Below are positions 33,439 to 45,338 of a DNA stretch of 64,000 nt, in pieces. The notes under the pieces were generated by a model. It searched no databases, was not told the DNA's origin, and saw nothing but the letters and a program-made list of their open reading frames with translations. The stretch's first letter is position 1, and every line of letters starts with the position of its first letter. The stretch is from Acorus gramineus (lineage: Eukaryota; Streptophyta; Magnoliopsida; Acorales; Acoraceae), in the NCBI GenBank assembly GCA_030737835.1, contig CM060849.1:4340001-4404000 (forward strand), written 5' to 3'. A program made the position numbers and the translations under genes.

Positions 33439-33967
33439 CCACTGGATTTGTGTTGTTCATGCCACTTTGAGGCTTTTACTGATTAATTGTGGTTAATATG
33501 AATTGTGATGCATGGGCTATGCTATTCACTGAGCGTGTGGCTCACCCCTCGCATAATATTTTTCTTCAGTGATTACCGAGGCGGACTTGAAGGAGGAGCT
33601 CCCCGAGCGACTGCACCAGTAGCGGAGTAGCGCCACGTCCCTCGAGTTTTAGAGGCCATCAGCATCCTTTTGATTGTATGCATATATTTCCGTGGTTGGG
33701 CACCTAGTTTGGACTGTATTTGGATGTTTGTGTTTATATTGGCTCTCACAGGACATATGATTATGTATCGAGTCTGTAAAGTGTTGTTGATTTACAGATT
33801 CAGTCTTTTTAGCTTCTGCTATCTGTGTATACATCATGTCAGCCTCTTTGTTGTCTGTGTTGTCTTTTTAGCTGTTTTTTATGGTATGTTATGGATCTCC
33901 TGCATTGACTGCTGATATCATGTATACGCTTGTCGCGTCCTGGGGACGGCCGCCCTGGGGTGTGACA
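33439..33967 (+). mobile_element. Element B 5' LTR, truncated
   Basis: Begins CCACTGGATTTGTG, equal to 44809 onwards in the 3' LTR, and ends GGTGTGACA. About 2.5 kb of its 5' side is deleted together with the internal part of element A. Confidence 0.9.
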
Positions 33968-33972
33968 AAAGT

Positions 33973-33984
33973 TGGTATCAGAGC
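33973..33984 (+). other. Primer-binding site of element B
   Basis: TGGTATCAGAGC after the LTR end; the leader continues to 34074 and resumes at 37651. Confidence 0.93.
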
Positions 33985-35100
33985 CTGGTCGTGTCAGAGC
34001 CAATGGTCTTCTTCTCGTAGAGATGAGTACTAGGATTTTTATATGAGTATTCTGATCCTAGTGTCTGGTTTTCTTGTCACGCCCCGGGCGTCCCCGAGAC
34101 GCGGCAAGGGTATATAAAATATCAGAATCTACACAGGAGGTCAATAATATATCATACACAAGCAGCCAGAATGACACACAGACAACAAAAGCAGGGCTGA
34201 CATAATATATACACAATATAGCGGAAGCTAAATAAAAACTGAATCTGTAAATAAACATTCTACAGACTCGATACTCAATCATCTGTCCTGTGAGAGCCAA
34301 TATACACAAATACAACTGAACATATACAAACACGTGCCAAGCACGGAAATCAAATACATACAGTCAAGAAGGGATGCTGATAACCTCTGGCACTCGCGGA
34401 ACTTGGCGCTGCTCCGCTACTGAAGGAATCCCTCGGAAAGCTCCAACTGCTGCTCCGGCTCTAGCTCAGGCTCAGTGACCACTGGGGAAAAACATATGCG
34501 AGGGGTGAGCCACACGCTCAGTGAACGGCACAACCCATGCATCATAGACAATATTTACCACAATTCCATTATTTATCCAATCTCCAAGACATAACAACAA
34601 TATCCAGTGGTTCGTACTTCGCCGAACCACCACACCCTCACCCTCACCCATCAATGGGTGACATAGGCTATTGGGACTGATAATCATCTATTCACAAATC
34701 CAGTAGGTCGCTCATCGCCAACCCACTACACCCTCACCCTCACCCTACCACGGGTGACATAGGATTTTGGGACTGACTAGGCTGTTGGTCACCCTTGGTC
34801 CACCGATAGTCTCTCCTCCACTCCGTAGGCCGCTTGGTTTTCACCCACAACTTCGGCCCAGTCCGAAACCAAATCAGGAGGCGCCTACTGATGGGAACCC
34901 TTGGAAGGGACGACCTTTCTAACGCTGGGGCAGTCTCTACCGGATCCAACGAAGGGGACAGAACAGCCTATCCATACGCATACGATCCACTCGGATCCGC
35001 CGACAACACATCTCTACAACTGTAATGTCATGAACGCTTCAGAGTTCCTCCAGAGCGCATAACCAAGATGCGGGGAACATGAACAATGATAGCAAGGTTG

Positions 35101-35239
35101 TAATATCATTGGGGGAAAGAACTCGGGAGGGCGGCGTGAGTTCCCATTATAGGATACCCCGACAACCAAACAAGGAACACGGAGTACCCTAACCCGGGTC
35201 TCACCGCTGTCCTCGCAAGGCCCCTCCCCTATAATATTC
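35101..35239. repeat. Inverted-end module
   Basis: TAATATCATTGGGGG to CCCCTATAATATT; minus copy of the second module type. Confidence 0.7.
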
Positions 35240-35280
35240 ACTAACATGCTAATAATCATACCAATCATACAACATTATTT

Positions 35281-35421
35281 ATGATATTATTGGGACTAGA
35301 AACCTTGGGAGGGCAGCATGAGATCCCGATACAGGACATCCCGACAACCAAACAAGGAACACGGAGTACCCTAACACGGGTCTCAATGTTGACCTCGCAA
35401 GGCTCCTCCCTATAATATTAT
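35281..35421. repeat. Inverted-end module
   Basis: ATGATATTATTGGGA to TCCCTATAATATTA; minus copy of the first module type. Confidence 0.7.
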
Positions 35422-35722
35422 CTAAGGCATGCGATTTAACATACACTAGCATTTAATTTAATAAATAAACTAGTAGGACGCATGCATAGGCCGAGGTTTC
35501 CTATCATGAAAACAGGGGAACATGATGCATGGCTCTTACACCTATCCTATGGGTGCAAGTCCCTAACATACAAGTCTAGGGTGGCATGCATTCTATATTT
35601 AATCATGCAAGCATGGAATACATATTACAACAGGTTAATATAATCCATGACGCCCCAAGAGAGGTCGGTATACGCCCAAACGCGTATAACGCCTCTCTAT
35701 TGGGTTGGATTGTCCCACTCAC

Positions 35723-35758
35723 CGGTATCTGGGTCGTCGCGCGACCGTCCGTCTAGAT
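35723..35758 (-). other. Exon-like 36-nt segment, solo LTR in B
   Basis: Minus strand GTCTTGCAG before and GTGAGTGG after. The acceptor TTTTCCCCAG leads at 34481 to VTEPELEPEQQ and the TAG complement 34417-34419. Confidence 0.5.
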
Positions 35759-37667
35759 CTGCAAGACAGGCATTCAATATGGTGAGAACAATACATAAAT
35801 ACCCTAAAATACCCCAAACACACAAAACCCACAACTAAACACCTAAAACTCGGGCAGACGTGCATACGACCCGCACGCACGCTAACCCGAGCACTCCGGC
35901 TACCACCCGCACGGCCGGCAACCACCCGCACGGCCGCTCGACCGCCCGGGTGCACCGCCGCGCCTCAGCCAACGCACCCCATGCACCGCCGAACCTCCCG
36001 GGTGCACTGCGCGCCCCCTGCGCCCCAGCGCAGCCGCCCGCGCACCCCCGCACCTCCCGCTGGCCCGCGAGCACCCCGCACGCCCCGCGCGCGGCGCCTC
36101 GCCCCGCGTGCACCCCGCGCACACCTCCAGCCCCCTCTCCGCGCGCACTTCGCCCGCACCTACCAGCCTCTACCCGCGCGCACCACGCGCGCACCACCCG
36201 CTCGCACCCCCTACACCACGCGCACGCCTGCGCCTCAGCCCAGCGCCCGGTATCCGCGGCCCAGCACCCGACGCTCAGCGCCCAGCACCCGGGACCCTCA
36301 CCCAGCGCCCACGCGCACGCACGCGCAACACGAGCCCAGCGCGCCTGGAAGCACGCGCCCAGCGCGCCAGCCAGCATGCCCACGCTGCTGCCCGCGCTGC
36401 CTGCCTGCACGCGTCGCCGAGTGGCCCGAGCACCGTTCGCCTGCACGCCCGGCACTGCTCGCCTGATGCCCGAGCACCTCCTGCCCTACTCGCATGCGCG
36501 CCCAGCTTGCCAGCCCGGCCTGCCCGCGCGCACAGCCCACAGCCTGCCTACCCGCATGCCTCCCCCTGCACCCCCCGAGCGTACGCCCCCGCGCGCGCCC
36601 GCGCGCACGCCTTTGCGCGCCCGGCAAACTGGTGCGCCTGCTGCCTGCCGCACGCCCGAGTGCCCTGCACCCCATGAGCAGCACCCGCGCGCGCCCCGCC
36701 CTCACGGCCATCACCCCCAGCACCGCCGCCCAGCTCCAGCCGCTCGACCAGCACGCCCAGCGCCTGCAGCACCACCCGAGCGCAAGCCACGCTCACGCCG
36801 CGCGCACGCACCCGCACGCCCGACCACCTGGTGCCCCACGCGGCTGCGCCTGCTGCCAGCGCTCCCGGGACAGCCACCTCACCTACCCGAGCAGCCTAGC
36901 TCCCCTACTCGAGCACCCACTCACAACCATCGGCCACCCACGGCCTCCGACCACCACCCCAGCCCTCTGACGGCCACCCACCGCCTCCGACCACCACCCA
37001 ACCTCATTTCCCACCTCCTAACATCCATCTAAACAAGAAAAGAGGGGAAAATAGGGCTTACCAAGGGAGGAAGGGAAGTCCGGACGCTCTCCGCGCGCCG
37101 AAACCTTTCCCCAAGGGCTTCCACCTCCCGGATCTCACTCGGCCTCCGAAACAGCCCCGATCAGAGGAGAAGAGAGGGTGGATGGGGAGGCTAGGATCGC
37201 CGGAATCGGGATTTAAAGACACCGGGGTGTAGATCGGGACCCGATCTACACTTCTTGTGCTTTAGGTTTTAAGCTTTGAGGGCTCTAAGGGCTTCAAATG
37301 GGAGAAAAAGAGAGAGGGAGGAGAGAGAGAGATTTGGTAGGGATGATGAATAGTGACATAAGATATTTTCTCACCCACTATTTATACCAAGTCACTTAAA
37401 AACCCAGATACGCCCCGGAACTGCGAAATTTCGGGAACGTTACCGGAATTCATTGAAATCTTCGTGAGAGGCTTAAAATGGCACCAGGACACCAAATATA
37501 CAGTTAGATTTCCAATCGGAGTCCTCTAACTCAGGACGATAGCTAACAGTCCAAAAATAAGCGGTACCGATCGAAAAACCGAAAAAAAATGAAAAACTGC
37601 CAGAACGCTCCAACGGTTACCAGCAGGTTAAAAGTGACACATATATAACATTTCTTAGGTTGCTGAT

Positions 37668-39180
37668 ATGCCTCCTCGCAGAGGACGGCGCGGACGTGGT
37701 CCCTCTCGACCTTTGGAGGTTTCCGGACCTACCAGAGGCGAGGATGCTACTGGAGAGTCCTCAGCCGTGAGGCCAGGATCGGCGCAGGAGCCTCCTGCCT
37801 GGGAGCGCGCGTTTGCGTGGATAGCAGATTTGGTGGAGACGCAGACCAGGGCATTGGAGGCCCAGACCAGAGTGTTGGCAGATCAGGCACGGGAGATTTA
37901 GGAGCTGCGGGCGGCCCGCGAGGCAGTTTCGTAGGTCCCCTTGGTGGCAGATCCACCTGTGGTATCCGATGTACCCCCAGTCCCCGTGGTGGTTCCGGCG
38001 GTCAGAGTTCAGGATCCCCAGGAGAGGGAGGTGGGGCTAGAGGCTGCAGCGCGGGTGCAGCAGAGTGGCCTCACAGCCTTTTTGAAGCTCCACCCTCCCG
38101 AGTTCCAGGGTCAGACGGTGGATCCTCTTGCTCCAGAGCGATGGTTGATGGAGGTGGATGCGATCTTCTCGACCATGCTTTGCACTGATCGCCAGCGAGT
38201 CTCCCTGGCCACTTTTATGCTGAAGGGTAGCGCCGCCGACTGGTGGGCTACTAGATCAGTGGACATCCCGGAGGGAGTGGAGCAGCTTACATGGACGGGG
38301 TTCCGGAGGTATTTCTTGGAGGAGTACTTCCCATTCTCAATGCGCCAGATAGTGATGCAGGAGTTTGAGTAGCTGACGCAGGGCTCTATGTCTGTCGTTG
38401 ACTACTCCACGCGCTTCGCGAGGCTGTCTAGATTCGCTCCAGCTTTGGTGATGGACGAGGAGACGAGGTGCGATCGATTCGAGCTTGGTCTCAGCAGCGC
38501 CATTAGGGTGCATGTTACCTCCCAGGCATTCACGAGGTACTCCGACTTGGTGTCTCGGGCGAAGACAGTCGAGCGAGACCTCAGGATCCTCGTGAGGGTT
38601 GCGACCCCTTCGGCAGATCAGAGGCCACCCAGGAGCCAGGACCAGGGACAGCGCAAGAAGAAGAGGCCCCGCTTCGATCGGTCAGCGGCTGTCTCTCCTC
38701 CAGCAGATACGGTGCCAGTGCGAGGTCCAGCACCCATCGCAGCAGTGCCACTCCAGGCGAGGCGACCAGAGACGTGGCGCTGTTATCACTGTCAGCGCGT
38801 CTGGCATATCTTGTATAATTGCCCTGACACTGGCCAACCCCGAGTGATGCCTCCGCAGCAGCAGCAGTTGCAGCAGCAGCCATTCCAGCAGCGGCGCCAG
38901 CAGCAGCAGCAGCCTCAGGGCCAGCCGCAGCAGCAGCCTCAGCGTCAGCAGCAGCAGCCACAGGGTGGTCGTGCTGACCTGAGGAGGCAGCCAGCGCAGC
39001 CGGCGAGGCGTGCCCCTGCCCCTCAGCCTCAGTTTGTTCAGGGCCGAGTGGTAACGCTTTCGGCAGAGGAGGCTCAGGCATCATGCAGCGTGGTCCGAGG
39101 TATTGTTCAGATCTCCCAGCTCCCTGCATATGTGTTGTTTAATTCCAGAGCCACACACTCGTTCGTATCTCCCGCTTTCC
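37668..39180 (+). pseudogene. gag: Element B gag and protease N-terminus
   Basis: Gag from ATG 37668 (MPPRRGRRGRGPSRP). Order: LVETQTRALEAQTR coiled-coil-like part, Pro/Val linker, LKLHPPEFQG, ERWLMEVDAIFSTM, FMLKGSAADWWA, EYFPFSMRQIVMQEFE, RFAPALVMDEE, then knuckle CYHCQRVWHILYNC (a Trp where Gly is usual) and a Gln-rich tract (about 38858-38975). Stops TAG at 37899, 37932 and 38370 each replace CAG in sister copies. The protease box reads [10 protein letters not shown] in place of LFDSGATHSF, losing the catalytic Asp, and about 100 bp after SPAF are deleted, so the next frame starts at 39182. Confidence 0.92.
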
Positions 39181-39181
39181 A

Positions 39182-41050
39182 GTGGAGTTGGTGGAGCTCG
39201 CTATGACGGACTTTGATGCCATCCTGGGAATGGATTGGCTTGCAGCTAGTCACGCCAGCATCGACTGTTTTGCCAAGTCGATGTCTTTCCACCTTCCGGG
39301 TCGGAGGTCCTTCCAGTTCGTGGGCGATCGTGACGTAGCCCCTTTGGGGTTCGTGTCGTCCATGCAGGCGTGGAGACTCCTTCAAGGAGGATGTGAGGGC
39401 TTTCTAGCATATATTGCTCAGGAGGATGCACCGCTGCAGGCAGATATCAGTCAGACTCCGGTCGTGGCAGAGTATCCCGAGGTTTTCCCCGATGATCTTC
39501 CGGGATTACCGCCGGATCGCGCGATCGAGTTTGAGATCAATCTGATTCAGGGGACCGAGCCGATTTTGAGAGCTCCGTACCGAATGGCCCCTGCAGAGCT
39601 GAGGGTGCTCAAGGAGCAGTTGGAGGAGTTGCTGGAGAAGGGCTTCGCACGTCCGAGTGTTTCTCCGTGGGGAGCCCCTGTCCTGTTCGTCCAGAAGAAG
39701 GACGGTTCGCTGCGGCTGTGTATTGATTACAGGCAGCTGAACAAGCGGACAGTGAAGAACAAGTACCCCTTGCCACGGATAGATGATCTGTTTGACCAGC
39801 TCCAGGGAGCGCGTGTCTTTTCCAAGATCGATCTCCATTCGGGGTACTATCAGCTGAAGATCTGGGAGTCAGACATTCTGAAGACGGCCTTTCGTACCCG
39901 GTATGGGCACTACGAGTTCAGAGTACTGCCATTCGGGTTGACGAACGCGCCGACGGCCTTCATGGATCTGATGAACCGGGTGTTTTGGCCCTTCCTCGAA
40001 TCCTTTGTGGTAGTATTCATCGATGACATATTGGTGTACTTGAGGAGTCTTGAGGAGCACGCTCACCATCTCCGCACTGTCTTGGAGACTTTGGCCAGAC
40101 ATCAGTTGTTCGCCAAGTTCAGCAAGTGCGAGTTCTGGTTGGAGCGTATGGCCTTTCTGGGCCATGTGATTTCCGGTGAGGGCATATCTGTGGACCCGGA
40201 GAAGATGCTCGCCGTGTCGAATTGGCGTCGACCGTCAAACCCCACAGAGATTTGGAGCTTCTTGGGCTTGGCGGGTTATTACAGGAGGTTTGTCGAGGGT
40301 TTCTCGAAGATAGCCGTTCCTCTTACCCGCCTCACTCGGAAGGATGTTCGGTTCGAGTGGTCCCCGTCTTGCGAGGAGAGCTTCCAGGAGTTGAAGCGAA
40401 AGCTCACCTCAGCGCCAATTCTTACCCTTCCGTCTGGGAGTGGTGGGTTCGCAGTTTACACAGATGCATCGCAGTTGGGTGTGGGTTGCGTCCTGATGCA
40501 GCACGGTAAGGTTGTGGCTTACGCGTCACGACAGTTGAAGCCCCATGAGCAGAATTACCCCACCCACGACCTTGAGTTGGCAGCGATCATCTTTGCGCTG
40601 AAGATGTGGAGGCATTGCCTCTATGGAGAGGAGTTCGAGCTCTTTACCGATCATAAGAGCATGACATATTTCCAGTCCCAGCCGGAGCTCAACATGCGTC
40701 AGAGACGTTGGGTTGAGTTCCTGACGGACTATGATTGTGTCATCGCTTACCATCCGGGTAAGGCGAATGTCGTAGCAGATGCTCTCAGTAGGCAGCCCTT
40801 GGGCATGGCCGCCCATATGGCTGTCCGTCGTTGGAGGCTTCTGGAGGAGGCCGCTTGTTGGATCAGCGTTCGAGAGACTCCTGCAGGTGGCTTTTTGGCC
40901 AGGCTGGTGGTGCAGCCAGTCCTTCTCGACGATATCCGCACGGCTCAGGCTCAGGATCCGCATTTTATAGTCCTCTCTGAAGGCGTCGCCCGGGGCGAGC
41001 GTCAGGACTACCAGATTCACGCGGACGGGATCCTGCGATTCAGAGGCTGA
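39182..41050 (+). CDS. pol: Element B pol: protease tail, RT and RNase H (open 622-codon frame)
   Basis: Longest real reading frame in the window, though only the middle of a broken polyprotein; the Met at 39182 is internal, not a true start. Protease tail [21 protein letters not shown] with [69 protein letters not shown] and catalytic [11 protein letters not shown]; connection with [14 protein letters not shown]; RNase H with [35 protein letters not shown] and [14 protein letters not shown]; then the linker to integrase. It ends at TGA 41048-41050, where sisters have CGA. RT and RNase H motifs are intact, but no intact gag, protease or integrase remains. Confidence 0.93.
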   Translation: MELVELAMTDFDAILGMDWLAASHASIDCFAKSMSFHLPGRRSFQFVGDRDVAPLGFVSSMQAWRLLQGGCEGFLAYIAQEDAPLQADISQTPVVAEYPEVFPDDLPGLPPDRAIEFEINLIQGTEPILRAPYRMAPAELRVLKEQLEELLEKGFARPSVSPWGAPVLFVQKKDGSLRLCIDYRQLNKRTVKNKYPLPRIDDLFDQLQGARVFSKIDLHSGYYQLKIWESDILKTAFRTRYGHYEFRVLPFGLTNAPTAFMDLMNRVFWPFLESFVVVFIDDILVYLRSLEEHAHHLRTVLETLARHQLFAKFSKCEFWLERMAFLGHVISGEGISVDPEKMLAVSNWRRPSNPTEIWSFLGLAGYYRRFVEGFSKIAVPLTRLTRKDVRFEWSPSCEESFQELKRKLTSAPILTLPSGSGGFAVYTDASQLGVGCVLMQHGKVVAYASRQLKPHEQNYPTHDLELAAIIFALKMWRHCLYGEEFELFTDHKSMTYFQSQPELNMRQRRWVEFLTDYDCVIAYHPGKANVVADALSRQPLGMAAHMAVRRWRLLEEAACWISVRETPAGGFLARLVVQPVLLDDIRTAQAQDPHFIVLSEGVARGERQDYQIHADGILRFRG

Positions 41051-42253
41051 GTGTGCATTCCCGACGACGCAGAGCTGAAGCGGAAGATTCTGGACGAGGC
41101 CCATCGTTCGAGGTACACAGTGCATCCTGGTGGCACGAAGATGTACAGGGGCCTTCGTCGCGGAGCATCAGCGCCCTGCAGGGAAGCTGTAGTCCATTGA
41201 GATCCCTCAGTGGAAGTGGGAGCAGATTACCATGGACTTCGTCTCGGGTCTGCCAAGGTCACGTTCGGGTCGCGATGCCATCTGGGTGATCGTCGACCGG
41301 CTGACGAAGTCTGCTCATTTCCTCCCCATCCGACTCACCGATTCTCTGGACACCCTGGCGCAGTTATTTGTCTCTGAGATTGTCCGTCTCCATGGCACTC
41401 CAGTCAGCATCATTTCCGATCGAGATGCGCGTTTTACTTCGAGGTTCTGGCGTAGCCTCCAGCACGCCCTTGGTACGAACCTCCATTTCAGTAGCGCGTT
41501 TCATCCAAAGACGGACGGCCAGTGGGAGAGGACGATCCAGACTCTTGAGGATATGCTGCGAGCCTATGTTCTTGATTTTGGAGGCAGTTGGGAGAGGCAC
41601 CTTCCATTGGAGGAGTTTGCCTACAACAACAGCTACCACTCGAGGCGCTCTATGGCCGCAGCTACAGGTCCCCCTTGTGTTGGGACGAAGTCGGAGAGCG
41701 CCAGTTGGACAGACCAGAGATCGTTCACCAGACCTCAGAGATGGTGAAGACGATTCGCGAGCGTATCCGAGTCGCTCAGAGTCGTCAGAAGTGCTACGCC
41801 GACCGTCGTCGCCGTGAGCTCGCCTTCGAGGTTGGTGACCATGTCTTCTTGAAGGTGTCCCCGATGAAGGGCATCTTCCGTTTCGGTGTGCGGGGCAAGC
41901 TGAGTCCGCGTTTCATTGGGCCGTTCCTCATCCTCGAGCGAGTTGGAGAGGTGGCCTATCGCATAGCTCTGCCCCCGCAGTTGGCTCAGGCTCATGACGT
42001 CTTCCATGTCTCGCAGCTGAGGCGCTATGTCCACGATCCTGCTCACATCATCCCGTTCGAGCCGCTCGTCTTCGAGCCGGACTTGTCTTTCGTCGAGCAG
42101 CCGATTGAGATCCTGGACCGCCGCGAGAAGAGGCTCCGCACCAAGACCGTCCAGCTGGTCAAGGTGCGATGGCAGCACCGTTCCGGTGCCGAGGCCACTT
42201 GGGAGCTCGAGGACGCCATGCGTGACGCGTATCCGCATCTTTTCCCTTCTTAG
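41051..42253 (+). pseudogene. pol: Element B integrase and chromodomain
   Basis: A deletion of about 75 bp near 41165 (GTCGCGGAGCATCAG) removes the CLVCQQ half of the zinc finger and shifts the frame. The core follows at 41232 with [42 protein letters not shown] and KTDGQWERTIQTLED; a second small deletion near 41640 (after YNNSYHS) shifts again. The last frame holds the GPFLILERVGEVAYRIALP motif, HDVFHVSQLRRY and a chromodomain-like tail VQLVKVRWQHRSGAEATWE to stop 42251-42253. Integrase activity is lost. Confidence 0.92.
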
Positions 42254-42288
42254 ATGTTCTTGTATTTATTTTAAGGACAAAATTTCCT

Positions 42289-42301
42289 AAGGGGGGGAGA
42301 A
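42289..42301 (+). other. Polypurine tract of element B
   Basis: AAGGGGGGGAGAA directly before the LTR start, preceded by the conserved GGACAAAATTTCCT. Confidence 0.92.
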
Positions 42302-43846
42302 TGTTATATATGTGTCACTTTTAGCCTTCTGGTAACCATTGGAGCATTCTGGCAGTTTTTGAGTTTTTTCATTTTTTTGATCGGAACCGCTAAAATTTTG
42401 GACTGTTAGCTATCATCCTGAGTTTGAGGACTCCGATTGAAAATCTAACTGCATATTATGTGTCCTGGTGCCATTCTAAGCCACTCACGAAAATTTCATT
42501 GAATTCCGGTAACGTTTCAGAATTTCACAGTTCCGGGGCGTATCCGGGTTTTGACCGAGCGAGAAGTCATTAGGAGAGTTGACTCGGTCAAAGTGGGCCC
42601 ATGACTTGGTCAACCCCTTTTGTTTTTTTGTGTGGTTGAGTTGACCCAAGTCAAAACCCACTTAAAGCCTCTTTAATCCTCTCTTAAGCCCTAATTAAAC
42701 CTAGTTAACCCTAATCTAATTGTGTTGACTTATTTAAGTGAGCTAAATCTCTCCCCCACTATTCATCTTCTTCTCCATTTGATTTTCTCTCTCCCCCTCT
42801 CTCTTTTTCTTTGGTTTGAGCTACCTAGAGTGCTTGAAACCTAAAACCCAAAGAAGAGAAAGGTAAGGGGAGCTCCCGATCTATCCACCGGTGGTCTCGG
42901 ATTCGAGTTCCGGTGTGTTTAGCCCCTTCTCACGCCCTCTTTTCTCCTCTGTTTTAAGCCATTTCGAGGGCTGAGGAAGAGCTCGATGGTGGTGGCCTTG
43001 GAGGAGGTGTTTCGGTGCGCGGAGAGCAACCGAACTTCCCTCCCTTCCTTGGGTAAGCTCTCTTTCCTTCCTTTTCTTGCTTAGATGCTTGTTAGGAGGG
43101 TGGTTTTGGGTGTGTGGTGGCTGTTGGTGGTGGTTGGTGGTGGTTAGGGGCCATTGGTGGCCGGTTAGAGGAGGTAGGGTGGCTCGGGCAGGGTGGTTGG
43201 CTGTCTCGGGCAAGATGGCAACGCAGCAGGCAGAGCAGGTGGCAGGGCGCGCGCGGGCGTGCGCGCGGGCGTGCACTCGGGTGGAGCAGGAAGGTGTGCT
43301 GGGCGCTGGGCGCTGGTCGCGGGAGCTGGGCGCTGGTCGCGGGTGCTGGGCGCTGGGCGCCGTGCGCGGGTGTGCGTGTGGGGCGATGCGCAGAGGCGCG
43401 ATGCGTGCCGCGCGCAGGGGGCCGCGTACAGGTGCAGCGCCCAGGGCGCCGTGTGGGGGTGCGCGATGGGGCGAGCGGTGGTGCGCGCGGGGTGCGCGCG
43501 GGGCAAGGCGATGGGGCGCTGGGCGTGCGGGTGTGCGCGCGAGTCGCTGCGCTGGGGCATAGTGGGTGCGCGGTGCACCTGGGGGGACTTGGCGGAGTGT
43601 CCGGGGGTGCGGGCTGGGCTCGGCAGTGCGCTGGGCACGCGGGCCGGGGCTCGGCTATGCGCCTGGGGCGGGTGGCCGTGCGAGCGGCTGCCCGGGGGTT
43701 CGGTAGTGAGTCAGGGTGCTCGGACTCGCGTGCGTACAGGCCGTATGTACGCTTGTCCGAGTGTTGGGTATTTTTAGCATATTTTTGTGTATTTTTATGG
43801 TATTTTGTGTATTTTACTCACCTAGTTGGATTACCCTGTCTTGCAG

Positions 43847-43882
43847 ATCTTGACGGACGGTCGCGCGATGACCCGGTTATCA
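43847..43882 (+). other. Exon-like 36-nt segment, B 3' LTR
   Basis: CTGTCTTGCAG before, GTGAGTGG after. The acceptor TTTCTCCAG (to 44938) opens ITEADLKEELPERLHQ ending at TAG 44989-44991. Confidence 0.5.
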
Positions 43883-44188
43883 GTGAGTGGGACAACCCAA
43901 CCCAGTTGGGAGGCGCTATACGCACTTGGGCGTATATCGTCCTCCCCTGGGGCACATAGTTAATATTAATTGATTAATATGTAATCTGTGCAAGCATGAT
44001 TAGTGAGTAGAATGCATGCCACCCTAGACTTTGTATGTTAGGGACTTGCACCCTTAGGATATGTGTAAGAGCCGTGCATCCTGTCACCTTGTTATCATGC
44101 TAGGAAAGCCTCGACCTATGCGTGCGTCCTAGTAGTTTGATTTATTAAATTAAATGCAAGCTTATGATATCTTTAGCATGCCTTAGGG

Positions 44189-44321
44189 AATATTAAGGGG
44201 CCTTGCGAGGTCAACATTGAGACCCGGGCTAGGGTACTCCGTGTTCCTTGTTTGGTTGGCGGGATGTCCTATATCTGGACCTCAGGTTGCCCTCCCAAGG
44301 TTTCTTTTCCCCATTAATATT
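44189..44321. repeat. Inverted-end module, single copy of B LTR
   Basis: Best inverted tips: AATATTAAGGGG and CCCCATTAATATT. Confidence 0.75.
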
Positions 44322-44759
44322 TTATATGTTCCCCGCATCTTGGTTATGTGCCCTGGAGGAATTCTGAAGAATTCAAGACATTAGAGTTGTTGAGATGTGT
44401 TGTCAGCGGATCCGAGTGGATCATATGCGTATGGATAGGCTGTTCTGTTCCCTTCGTTGGATCCGTGTAGAGACTGCCTCAGCGTTAGAAAGGTCGTCCC
44501 GTGCAGGGCTCCCATCAGTAGGCACATCCTGATTTGGGACGGATTGTGCTGAATGTTGGGGTGGCCAAGCGGCCTACGGAGTGGGGAGAGACTATCGGTG
44601 GACCAAGGGTGACCAACAGCCTAGTCAGTCCCAATATCCTATGTCACCTATTGAGGGGTGAGGGTGAGGGTGTGGTGGGTTGGCGATGTAGCGACCCACT
44701 GGATTGTGTAAGGGTGATTATTAGCCTATTAAGTCCCAATATCCTATGTCACCTATTGA

Positions 44760-44781
44760 GGGGTGAGGGTGAGGGTGAGGG
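44760..44781 (+). other. Potential G-quadruplex in B LTR
   Basis: Four G runs separated by TGA: GGGG, GGG, GGG, GGG. Confidence 0.65.
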
Positions 44782-45338
44782 TGTGGTGGTTCGGCGATGT
44801 AGCGACCCACTGGATTTGTGTTGTTCATGCCACTTTGAGGCTTTTACTGATTAATTGTGGTTAATATGAATTGTGATGCATGGGTTGTGCTATTCACTGA
44901 GCGTGTGGCTCACCCCTCGCATAATTATTTTTCTCCAGTGATTACCGAGGCGGACTTGAAGGAGGAGCTCCCCGAGAGACTGCACCAGTAGCGGAGTAGC
45001 GCCACGTCCCTCGAGTTTTAGAGGCCATCAGCATCCTTTTGATTGTATGTATATATTTCCGTGCTTGGGCACCAGTTTGGATTGTATTTGGATGTTTGTG
45101 TGTATATTGGCTCTCACAGGACAGTTGATTATGTATCGAGTCTGTAATGTGTTGTTGATTTACAGATTCAGTCTTTTTAGCTTCCGCTATTTGTGTATGC
45201 ATCATGTCAGCCTCTTTGTTGTCTGTGTTGTCAATTTTGAGCTGTTTGTTTATGGTATGTTATTGACCTCCTGTATAGACTGCTGATATCATGTATACAC
45301 TTGCCGCGTCCCGGGGATGGCCGCCCTGGGGCGTGACA

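Larger units (their letters stand above)
34075..37650 (-). mobile_element. Solo LTR in element B leader
   Basis: TGTCACGCCCC to CATATATAACA, 3576 bp, with perfect duplication TTTCT (34070-34074, 37651-37655). It carries two inverted-end modules, the hairpin, minus TATA near 37378, and the longest GC-rich tract in the window (35840-36900). That tract yields long but meaningless frames rich in Ala, Arg and Pro. Confidence 0.95.
42302..45338 (+). mobile_element. Element B 3' LTR
   Basis: TGTTATATATG to GGGCGTGACA, 3037 bp. One inverted-end module, a GC-rich tract (43230-43700), a donor-like site at 43053 and G-rich repeats. It has lost the hairpin found in C-type LTRs. Directly after it the pol tail of another element begins, so B sits inside that gene. 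Confidence 0.95.

Noticed and set aside
35860-37032. 390-codon open frame, and similar long frames in other GC-rich LTR parts (7751-8113, 16890-17378, 21498-22145, 43114-43959, 49587-50393, 55201-56013, 61383-62255)
   Set aside because: Pure Ala/Arg/Pro/His/Gly low complexity, overlapping frames on both strands, no domain; they follow from GC-rich sequence lacking stop codons.
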